The notes under the pieces: model-generated
The model's database searches: none
What the model saw: only the letters and a program-made list of their open reading frames with translations
What the model was told of the DNA's origin: nothing
Part shown: positions 29,383-39,304 of the stretch, one piece after another
Position numbering within the stretch: position 1 is the stretch's first letter
Layout: each line of letters opens with the position of its first letter
Made by a program: the position numbers and the translations under genes
From: Helianthus annuus
Taxonomy: Eukaryota; Streptophyta; Magnoliopsida; Asterales; Asteraceae
Assembly: GCF_002127325.2 (NCBI RefSeq)
Contig: NC_035436.2
Coordinates: forward strand, 28,981,163-29,045,162
Direction: 5' to 3'
Length of the DNA: 64,000 nt

Positions 29383-31074
29383 TGATGTGTGTCGGTGTGT
29401 ATATATTTTTGATGTATATTTAAGCCCTTTTTACACTTTTAACCAAGTTTTAAATTTATAAAACACGATATTCACTAACACTAAACACACATATGGGTAA
29501 GTGCACCCATCGTGGACGTAGTATAGTGTTGGTAAGATACCGAGGTCGTCCAAGGACACAAGAGCTTTTAATACCGGTTTATCCTCAACGTCTAATCAAA
29601 TCAAAAAGGTTAGAAAAATGTTTTAAACTAAGAAAATAAAAACTAACTAAATGCTGAAAATAAAATAAAATAAAAATAGATAGACAAGATGAATCACTTG
29701 GATCCGACACGTGTATTAGTATAACCTTTGATTATTTTCGCACTTTTGCACTTGTTTAAGAGATTATCTTAGTTATTGTAGTAGGTCCCTCTTTTGAAGG
29801 CGACGTTACCCTCAACCCAGTAGTTTGAGTCAGCAAGGATACAATCCTAAAGGGTCGGATTATTGAAAGATAATGAATTAAGTTATTAATGCAAATTATG
29901 GTAGGCCTCGCTTTTGGCGGTGACGTTACCCTCGGCTAAGTAGTCTGAGTCAGCAGGGATACAGTCCTAAATAGCCGGGTTATAGTATTAATAGTAGTTA
30001 ACTTATGAGGGGGTCAAAGAGTTTGGATCCCCGCCATCCAATACCTATGGGCATTGAAGGAGATCCTACTAAATTTGACCCAGGTCCCAAGCAGGACCTC
30101 TAAACGCTGAACAAGGGCAAGACCCTTACCAAACCGTTCCCTTAACCCCCGACCAGGTAGCCAACATACCTCCATATAGACCGTGGAGATATGAATGGTG
30201 AAAATCTTTTATTTTATATAGACAGTAAAATAATGCCAAGACACCACGGACAAACGATAAGGAAAGATCACCTTCAACATAAGTAACTAGTTATTAAAGT
30301 CATTAATACAAAACCAAATAAAAAGTGCAAAAGATTAAAAATAAAAAGTATTATACTAAACACTTATCTTCACCAAGTGATGTAAGAGACTTAGGCAAAC
30401 ATGGCCTTGATTGTCAAGAACTCTTACGATCAATCTTGGATCCCGAGATGACTCACACACTCTACGATGGACAATGGATGATGGTGGTGGATGATGGTGT
30501 TATGGTGGTGGTGGGTGGTGGATGAGGTGTGAGAGAGGTGGTGTGCCAAGGGATGAGAGAGAATGAAGCCAAGCTCCTCTATTTATAGGCTGGACAGAAG
30601 GCTGGACACGGCCCCGTGTCCGCTGGACACGGCCCCGTGCCCGTCTGACATTCTCTCACTTCATTAATTGTAATTGCGAATTACAATTAATGCGCCTGCT
30701 GTACTTTCACCACGCCCCCGTGCTCGCTGGACACGGCCCCGTGGTGGGCAATGGAAGCTTCTACTGGTTTGTCTTTTCTGCTGCTTCCTGGGCACGCCCC
30801 CGTGTTCGCTGGACACGGGGCGTGTTCAGACTCTGTTTCTTCTCTTTTGCCTTGGGAGGTGCCGTTGAGGGTCCGGGCAATCCACTTTTGTTCCTTTTTC
30901 TTGTATTTATGGTAGAATTAGGTGTCTTTTTGCTTCTTTTGTGATTTTGAGCTCATTTCATCCTGAAAATACAAAAGGAAGACAAAAACACTCTTTTTCC
31001 AACATTAGTACTAAAAAAGGGTTAGTTTTATGCCTTAATTGATGTGATTTATATGTTGCATTTTACACACATCA
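29383..31074 (-). repeat. 3' LTR of the Athila-like element (left copy)
   Basis: 1692 bp. It holds two related ~120-bp blocks (GACGTTACCCTC, GAGTCAGCA(A/G)GGATACA) at 29790-29970, GATGGTGGTGG repeats near 30475-30525, and paired CACGG/CCGTG dyads at 30600-30830. It has one dyad unit (21 bp) more than the other LTR. Confidence 0.93.
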
Positions 31075-32855
31075 AATACCCCCACACTTGAACTTTTGCT
31101 TGTCCTCAAGCAAAACTCTTTAAATGTGGCTTACACTCCCAAATGGAATAGGTAGAAGAGAAGTTTTTTTTAGCTTGTCCTAGAGTGTCGGGAATCCAAG
31201 GTTTTTATAGGTTTTATTTTTATTTATTTACAATCCTATTCGTTATGATTTATTTTGAACTTTTCATAAGATAAATTACTTATTTGGGCATAGCATGCCT
31301 TATTAAAATTCCATTTATATACAAGTTCACATACCTCACGGGAGATCACTCAACACTCGGCCGAAGGTGTATATTTTAGTGAATCACTCGAGAGCGGCAC
31401 GGAACTTACGTCTTCCATAGGCTTGCCAAGCAATCAATCCTCCTCCTTTTTAACTTTTTACCTTTGTAAATATCAAGAGGACTTTTTGGGTGAAGGCTTG
31501 GGTTTAAAGGTGGGTGGTTGGTTAGTGGTTAGTAAAAAGGGCGAAAATCGTAACAAGCGTCGGTTTTCGTGAAGTACCTTGTTTTTAGTGACTTTTTATT
31601 TTGAAGTATTTCTCCAAACAAGCTTTTATAGCTTTTGTTTGTTTTTGACTTCATCATCATCATTTTTTTTTTCAATCGTCACATAAAAAGGTGAGTTTAC
31701 GAAAAAGCGAACTTGTTACTAAAAAAAATAAATAAAAAGGTTTTTGGTGGGTAAAAAGGGTTTTGGGGTAATGAAATGAAAGGTTTAGGCTCAAAGGGGC
31801 TATCTAGGGGGATTTTGGGTAGGTAAAAAAAAATGAAAAATAATGGTTTTGAAAGAAAAAATGGTTAGTCCTAATGCCTCCATCATTTACTTACTTGGGT
31901 TTAAGTTGGTAAGGACCGGGAATGTATCGTCGTGGCAAGTTCTAGATTTGTAAGGACCGAGCGGCTATTCACACAAGAAACGAAAAATGAGCATTTAATC
32001 TAAATATGTGTATTTTTGTGCTCAATAAAGGCTCAAAACTCACTTTTGTGGGAATGGGTTTTTAATGTGACCAAGCATATATAATCGAATTTTTAACTAG
32101 ACTTGTTATGCCGTTTCATAATTTTCTTATGTTGGTTCTTTTTTTTATCACGACGCTATCGGTTGTAAACTTGTAAAAATATAACCTTTTTAGAACTTGT
32201 TATTCCCAACTTAAACTAAGACAAGTAAATAAAAAAAATGAAAAAGTTTTTGAAAAAATTTGGGGTGTTTAGCGGTTCCATTAGAGTTTTGTGTAAGGCT
32301 TGTGTTTAGGATTTTGCAAAATTTCAAGGGTTTTAGCATCCCCCCCACACTTAAATTACACATTGTCCTCAATGTGTCCAAAAATAATGTTTTTGGTTGA
32401 TTAGAATGTATAAAAGTGGGTTAAAAAGCAAAGATTTATGTTACTGGCATCCTGGACACGGCCCCGTGTTGACCGGGCACGGCCCCGTGGTCAAGTGCCA
32501 GTAACAAAAATTACAGAATTGAAACAGAAGCCTGGACACGGGGGCGTGTCCGCTGAACACGGCCCGTGTCCAGTTACCTGAACTGGGTGATTTTCTGCAG
32601 GGGGCTCAGCACGGGGCCGTGTTGGTTGGGCACGGCCCGTGTTGAGCCTTCTGTGATGGAGATTTTTGTCGGGTTGCTCTGTTCTTCGTGCATGGTTCCA
32701 TTTTTCTCGTTCCCTTTTTCATCCATTACCACCATGAGTGTGTTTTATTCTGCAAAAACTAAAAGATTAAACTAAACTAAACTAAGGATAGATCCGCGGA
32801 ATGCCTCCGTGGTGCGCCACGTTTATAAGGGTCCTTGGCTAGACCCGATTCCTGG
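31075..32855 (-). other. non-coding 3' spacer of the Athila-like element
   Basis: This is where reverse transcriptase and integrase would be expected. It is AT-rich, with only short chance frames. CACGG/CCGTG dyad pairs occur at 32454-32490, 32535-32572 and 32608-32645. Two purine-tract-like GTGTGGGGG(G) words, at 31077-31085 and near 32341, border most of it. A GGAATGCCTCCGTGGTGCGCCACG phrase at 32798-32821 is shared by other plant gag-protease elements I have seen. Confidence 0.7.
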
Positions 32856-35087
32856 TTATATATCTTCTGAGTGGAGTGTCTTGCTTCCCAAGTTACACCG
32901 TCGGAGAGCGGCATCCAAGCTTGAATCAATAACCTTCATGTAATTGACTAGGTCGTCGTCCTCTATTTTCTTCCCAACTCCGAACTTCACCTCATCGTCC
33001 CCATACCTCAAAGTCAGTGTCCCGTCATTCATGTCTACCACTGCTTGTGCTGTGGCAAGGAAGGGTCTCCCTAGGATAAGGGGGACCTCGGTGTCTTCCT
33101 CCATGTCGAGTATGACAAAGTCAACTGGATAAATGAATCTGCTTACCCTTACCAAGACATTCTCGATGACACCTTGTGGGAACTTGACTGATCGATCAGC
33201 GAGTTGTATGCTTATTTTTGTAGGGCTCGTGGTTCCCAAGCCAAGCCTTTTGAACATCGATGAGGGCATGAGGTTAATGCTAGCCCCTAAGTCGGCCAAG
33301 GCATTGCGAACGGGTGATTCCCCTATAGAGCATGGAATCGTGAAACTTCCGGGATCGATTTTCTTTTGGGGTAGTTTATTGAGTACGAGGGCAGAGCATT
33401 CTTCGCCTAAATTAACTAATTGCAAATTTTCAATTTTCTTTTTATGTGTAAGGAAGTCCCTCATAAATTTAGAATATTTGGGCATTTGGGTTAGGACTTC
33501 GATAAAAGGAATATTGACATGCAATTGTTTTAACAGACTTTCGAATTTTGCGAACTGCTCATTGGTCTTTTGACGAATTAACCTACCGGGGTACGGAACT
33601 CGAGGAGCCTTGGTAGGCTCTGGTGATGGGGGAGAGTTCTTTTCCTGCAGATGTGTTGGCATTGTTTCTTCCGTTGGCGGAGGTACTTCTGCAGGTCCTA
33701 TGGTGCGGTTTCGTAGTGTGATGAGGTGAACTTGCGCCTTTGGGTTTGTTTCGGTATTGCTAGGTAATGCGCCTTGCGGTCTCTCGGAAAAATTTTGTGC
33801 TAGTTGATTTATTTGTTTTTCTATGTTTTGAATGCTAGCTTGTTGATTCCTAAAATTAGATTCTAATTGTAGAAATCTTTCCGAGTTTTTCTTATCAGTG
33901 TCAGAGACGAGGCGAGATATAGTATCTTCGAGCCTCTCTCGTCCACCTTGTTGTTGAGTGAAATTTTGTGACTCATTTCTTGATTGCTGAAAGTTTGTTC
34001 GTTGGGTTTGTTGGTTACTACTATTGCCGGTTTCCCTCCAACCAAGGTTTGGGTGATTTCGTCATCCTTGGTTGTAAGTTCCCGTTGGAGGACCCGACGG
34101 CCTAGGTCTATTATCAATGTAGTTTACCATTTCTTGTTGATCGTCCGTTTCTTTCATGCAACTCCAATTTTCATGTGACCCACCACACCCTTCACAAGCC
34201 ATAACCGAGACTGTTTTTGTCATTTCTAATTTTTTTATTTTTGAAGAAAGGGCCTCGATTTGGGCTTGTAAAGAGGTGCTTTCGTCGACCTTATGGGCGC
34301 CCGGGGCAATAGACTTATTTCCCCGGGGAGTGTGCCATTGAAAATTGGTTTGAGCAATTTCCTCAATCTGATTATATATTTCGTGTGGGCGTCGATTACC
34401 TAAAAGTCCCCCGGAGCTAGAATCAAGTGTCTGCCTAGTGTGTGGCAACAATCCATTGTAGAAAGTGGATACTTGTTGCCATATTGCGAGGCCGTGATGG
34501 GGACACTTGCGTAATAGCTCCTTGAACCTTTCCCAAGTTTCATATAAGGATTCCCCGTCCTCTTGTGAGTATGTATTAATTTCAGCCATTAATTTAGCAG
34601 TTTTAGAAGGAGGAAAATACTTATATAGAAACTTTTGGGCTAGTTCATCCCAGGTGTTTACCGATCCAGCTGGGAGGGTGTTGAGCCAAGCTTTCGCTCG
34701 GTCTTTCAGTGAGAATGGAAACATACGGAGGCGGATGGCGTCGTTTGATGCTCCATTGATCCGAAAGGTATCACATATTTCTAAGAAATTAGTTATATGT
34801 AGATGAGGATCCTCGTCCGCAAGCCCGTGGAAGGTTGCGGAGTTTTGGAGCATTTGTATCAAATGCGGTCGAAGTTCGAAGTTATTGGCTTCGACATTCG
34901 GGGCATTGATAGCGGCGCCTAGATTACCTACGGTGGGCCGTAGATAATCCATAAGGGTACGTTGGTCCGCCATTGGGGGTGGATCACCCGAAACCTTCTC
35001 TTGGTTTTTGGCTTTTAACCTTTTTCTGAGAAAGCGTTCGGGTTCTTCTAGCGGTTCCTTTATGTCTTTATTGGAACTGGAGCTCAT
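32856..35087 (-). pseudogene. Athila-like gag-protease polyprotein with one in-frame stop
   Basis: One frame of 744 codons interrupted only by a TGA at 34062-34064. The N-terminal part (35087-34065) has the retrotransposon gag domain (FPFSLKDRAKAWLNTLP, WDELAQKFLYKYFPPSK, ESLYETWERFKELL) and a short Cys/His stretch CEGCGGSHENWSC like a zinc knuckle. The protease (33662-32856) has ALADLGASINLMPSSMF, where DLGA stands for the usual D-S/T-G active site in this lineage, and EVPLILGRPFL as the second conserved strand. Gag packages the RNA and the protease cleaves the polyprotein in the virus-like particle. The stop replaces what is probably an arginine CGA codon, a C-to-T change. The frame is otherwise clean, which fits recent activity. 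Confidence 0.88.
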
Positions 35088-35466
35088 ACACTACGTGAGG
35101 ATGGCGTCGGGTTCCAAGTCCTGCAATAAAAACAGAAAAGAATGTTGGTCAGAAGGTTCACCACGGCCCCGTGTTGAGTGAACACGGCCCCGTGGTCGGA
35201 ATTACAGTGATTGTTTTTCAGATCCCAGTTACTGGAAGTTGGACACGACCCCGTGTTGCACCGGCACGGCCCCGTGGTCAGCCTTCTGTAACTTGAAAAA
35301 CAAAAACTGCCAGTAACGTTGTTGAGCACGGCCCGTGTCCGACCAGGCACGGCCCCGTGCTGAGCTCTGCAGAAGCTGAAAATCTAAAAAAAAATCCTAA
35401 AAAAAATTAAAGAAAAATAAAAATATGATTAGGCCGTTGATTCCTAACTTTCTTAAAATCCTTGTG
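35088..35466 (-). other. leader between primer site and gag of the Athila-like element
   Basis: Non-coding, with three CACGG/CCGTG dyad pairs at 35162-35199, 35242-35278 and 35325-35361, spaced about 82 bp apart. It would be the RNA leader where packaging and dimer signals are expected. Confidence 0.6.
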
Positions 35467-35484
35467 TCCCCGGCAACGGCGCCA
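35467..35484 (-). other. primer-binding site, tRNA-Asp type
   Basis: Minus strand TGGCGCCGTTGCCGGGGA, the site known from Athila elements as complementary to tRNA-Asp, 6 nt from the right LTR. Confidence 0.85.
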
Positions 35485-35490
35485 AAAACT

Positions 35491-37161
35491 TGATGTGTGT
35501 CGGTGCGTATATATTTTTGATGTATATTTAAGCCCTTTTTACACTTTTAACCAAGTTTTAAATTTATAAAACACGATATTCACTAACACTAAACACACAT
35601 ATGGGCAAGTGCACCCATCGTGGACGTAGTATAGTGTTGGTAAGATACCGAGGTCGTCCAAGGACACAAGAGCTTTTAATACCGGTTTATCCTCAACGTC
35701 TAATCAAATCAAAAAGGTTAGAAAAATGTTTTAAACTAAGAAAATAAAAACTAACTAAATGCTGAAAATAAAATAAAATAAAAACAGATAGACAAGATGA
35801 ATCACTTGGATCCGACACGTGTATTAGTATAACCTTTGATTATTTTCGCACTTTTGCACTTGTTTAAGAGATTATCTTAGTTATTGTAGTAGGCCCCTCT
35901 TTTGAAGGCGACGTTACCCTCAACCCAGTAGTTTGAGTCAGCAAGGATACAATCCTAAAGGGTCGGATTATTGAAAGATAATGAATTAAGTTATTAATGC
36001 AAATTATGGTAGGCCCCGCTTTTGGCGGTGACGTTACCCTCGGCTAAGTAGTCTGAGTCAGCAGGGATACAGTCCTAAATAGCCGGGTTATAGTATTAAT
36101 AGTAGTTAACTTATGAGGGGGTCGAAGAGTTTGGATCCCCGCCATCCAATACCTATGGGCATTGAAGGAGATCCTACTAAATTTGACCCAGGTCCCAAGC
36201 AGGACCTGTAAACGCTGAACAAGGGCAAGACCCTTACCAAACCGTTCCCTTAACCCCCGACCAGGTAGCCAACATACCTCCATATAGACCGTGGAGATAT
36301 GAATGGTGAAAATCTTTTATTTTATATAGACAGTAAAATAATGCCAAGACACCACGGACAAACGATAAGGAAAGATCACCTTCAACATAAGTAACTAGTT
36401 ATTAAAGTCATTAATACAAAACCAAATAAAAAGTGCAAAAGATTAAAAATAAAAAGTATTATACTAAACACTTGTCTTCACCAAGTGATGTAAGAGACTT
36501 AGGCAAACATGGCCTTGATTGTCAAGAACTCTTACGATCAATCTTGGATCCCGAGACGACTCACACACTCTACGATGGACAATGGATGATGGTGGTGGAT
36601 GATGGTGTTATGGTGGTGGTGGGTGGTGGATGAGGTGTGAGAGAGGTGGTGTGCCAAGGGATGAGAGAGAATGAAGCCAAGCTCCTCTATTTATAGGCTG
36701 GACAGAAGGCTGGACACGGCCCCGTGCCCGTCTGACATTCTCTCACTTCATTAATTGTAATTGCGAATTACAATTAATGCGCCTGCTGTACTTTCACCAC
36801 GCCCCCGTGCTCGCTGGACACGGCCCCGTGGTGGGCAATGGAAGCTTCTACTGGTTTGTCTTTTCTGCTGCTTCCTGGGCACGCCCCCGTGTTCGCTGGA
36901 CACGGGGCGTGTTCAGACTCTGTTTCTTCTCTTTTGCCTTGGGAGGTGCCGTTGAGGGTCCGGGCAATCCACTTTTGTTCCTTTTTCTTGTATTTATGGT
37001 AGAATTAGTTGTCTTTTTGCTTCTTTTGTGATTTTGAGCTCATTTCATCCTGAAAATACAAAAGGAAGACAAAAACACTCTTTTTCCAACATTAGTACTA
37101 AAAAAGGGTTAGTTTTATGCCTTAATTGATGTGATGTATATGTTGCATTTTACACACATCA
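35491..37161 (-). repeat. 5' LTR of the Athila-like element (right copy)
   Basis: 1671 bp, the promoter-bearing LTR for minus-strand transcription. TATAAATAG on the minus strand lies at about 36687-36696. It lacks one 21-bp CACGG/CCGTG dyad unit that is present in the left LTR near 30620. Confidence 0.93.
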
Positions 37162-37166
37162 TGCAT

Positions 37167-38223
37167 TGTCATAGAATGTCGATGAACTGATGATTAGGGT
37201 TTCCTGTGATATTTTTGTAACTGATTAATCGACGTAACTGATTTGGGTCACGAAATGGAATGAGCGGCGAAACAAAATTTGTGTTTCGCCAAAGGGTAAC
37301 TGACGAAACAGCAGTGTGTTTCGCCAAGAATGTGATCGACGAAAGGGAAGTGTTTCGTCAAAGGGTTTCACGGCGAAACAGCGGTGTTTCGCCGATTGGG
37401 TAAACTGATTGGTAATTTGATTCTGTTAAGAATTAACTGAGTTAACTAACTGCTGTTAGATGCTACGCCTGATCGTGAATACGAGCAATGTGCTACTTGG
37501 TGATTATTGATGCGTTGTCCACTATGATTATACTTACGTGCCAACTTCGTAAATACAAACTGATTATGTATACGTGCATACCTTAGGACGTGATTGATTA
37601 ACTGTGAGCACATACTTAGCATACCGAGCAAACCAAGGTGAGTTCACACAGCCAAGGCATGGGGTTCCCAGGGTGGGAATGGGATTGGATGATTTACTTG
37701 TACTTACCTAGGTAATGGAATTTAATGATATGGTCCTCGGGTGAGGAAGGTTATTGATAAGATACTACTAGACTAGTGATACTAATAGAACTGATCTTCG
37801 CATACACGCCGGGGTTGGCTGCGATAATATGACTAATCTTCGCACACATGCCTGGGATGGCTGCGAACCATACACTAAATCTTCGCACACATGCCGGGTG
37901 GCTGCGATACAAATATACCTAGTCTAGAATACTTGGGAAACTTCCCCAAATCTTCGCATACATGCCTAGAGGGCCGCGATACAAACTAATACGATACATG
38001 ACTTAGTGAACGAACATAAGGCTTACTATACTATTACGAATACTGAACTATTAACTATGAACTCGCTCAACTAGTTGTTGACTCTCTGCTGCATGCCTTG
38101 CAGGACCTTAGGTACATACGGAGCTTGCACAGGGAGGAGCGGGTTGTTGTGGGACATGGATCGTGGATACCATGTTAAACGTTTAAACATTTGAACTTAT
38201 GATTTACATTGGGTTTACATACT
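37167..38223 (+). repeat. chromovirus LTR, right part
   Basis: Continuation of the LTR that begins near 28508; joining the parts at the TGCAT duplication restores it. It has four CGAAA...TTTCG hairpins (37263-37395) and four imperfect copies of a CTTCGCA(C/T)ACATGCC(G/T)GG...GCTGCGA unit (37797-37982). It is cut at 38224 by a family-2 Tat LTR, so its 3' end is missing. Confidence 0.75.
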
Positions 38224-38510
38224 TGTTATGGGTGAAATTCTGAGCCCATATCCTGAAAAATATCTTGATATATATCTTGTTTATGCTGTATCTGTTTACA
38301 TCCGGGATGCTAGTTCAGGATATTGGTAACATCCTGAATGGTATCCTCGGGATTACTAATGGATTATGTGCAGGCACGTGGGTTAGAAGCTAGCAACGTT
38401 AACAAGACCTATTCCACGGAAGACTCGGTCCAAGTCGTTCAAGGGAAGACGTTGAAGCCGTATTACTCGGTCCATAACGTTCATAATGGTATATTCGGAG
38501 TAGCCCATAT
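38224..38510 (+). repeat. family-2 Tat LTR, first part
   Basis: Begins TGTTATGGGTGAAATTCTG and shares ATATTGGTAACATCCTGA and ACGTTGAAGCCG with the inverted LTR at 21508-22244. Element A interrupts it at 38511 and it resumes at 47711. Confidence 0.8.
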
Positions 38511-39227
38511 TGTTAGGGCTGGATTTTTACAATACATGATCCTCACATGTGATCCTAACCAGTGATCTTTGTTTCTTTGACAGATAGTGATCCTCAGCAG
38601 AATCCCAGGATCAGGATCACGGACCATCATAGGATCCTCATACTAACAGTTGCTTTCGTTGAATTTAATGTTGTTTTGCAGGACATCTAGCAGGATCCGC
38701 TCTTAAGCATCTCAATTAAAGGACACGTCTTTACAACTATGGCATGTGCTTAATCGGAGATGGACGTTGTGAAGGATATGGAAACATGGCATGATTTAAG
38801 GGCAATAATTTAGGCTAGATTTACTTTTATTTCTAAAGGGGTAATGAGCTGATTATTAGTCTTTTACCTAAAATAGGTCACCTACACTTGTATATATAAC
38901 ACTCTTCCTCATTCGGAAGAACACACAGCACGACTCTCACACGCTTAGACACTCGAAACTATAGTGATCCTTGTACTCAGCTCATTATCATCCAAAGTTG
39001 TAACTATTTTTCTTATATTGAAGTTTGGTGATCGGTAGTTGCCATCACCCGAGGTTTTTTATGCCGGAGATCATACATTGATCAAGGGCTTTTTCCTCGT
39101 ATAAATCATTGTGTCTTTGCGTATTTCACATTGAAGTGATCCTTTACTTTTTCTACAAACCAAGCATCATACCCCGTTTACATAAAGTTTGGTTGCATTA
39201 TCCTTTGTGTGATTTTTGACCAAAACA
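38511..39227 (+). repeat. 5' LTR of element A
   Basis: Starts TGTTAGGGCTGG and ends GACCAAAACA. The TATA box TATATATA is at 38891-38898, so transcription likely starts about 30 bp later. Confidence 0.95.
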
Positions 39228-39230
39228 GTT

Positions 39231-39248
39231 TGGCGCCCACCGTGGGGC
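39231..39248 (+). other. primer-binding site of element A
   Basis: TGGCGCCCACCGTGGGGC, 3 nt after the LTR. The same sequence follows the 5' LTR of B (48641-48658) and C (54641-54658). I do not name the tRNA. Confidence 0.75.
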
Positions 39249-39304
39249 GATTGGTGCTTCATTCATAAGAAAACCTTTTGTTCGAAATCATTTCAAAGAA
39301 TTAC

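Larger units (their letters stand above)
29383..37161 (-). mobile_element. non-autonomous Athila-like LTR retrotransposon (gag-protease only)
   Basis: A complete 7.8-kb insertion on the minus strand. Its LTRs (29383-31074 and 35491-37161) start TGATGTGTGT and end ACACACATCA, a perfect 10-bp inverted terminus, and are flanked by TGCAT (29378-29382, 37162-37166). A tRNA-Asp type primer site lies next to the right LTR and a purine tract (GTGTGGGGGTAT on the minus strand) next to the left LTR. The only coding is gag plus protease. There is no reverse transcriptase, RNase H or integrase between 31075 and 32855. By eye the LTRs differ by one 21-bp indel and about eleven substitutions. Confidence 0.93.

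Noticed and set aside
33133..33573. Long plus-strand frame opposite the Athila-like protease
   Set aside because: Shadow of the real minus-strand gag-protease frame; no conserved domain.
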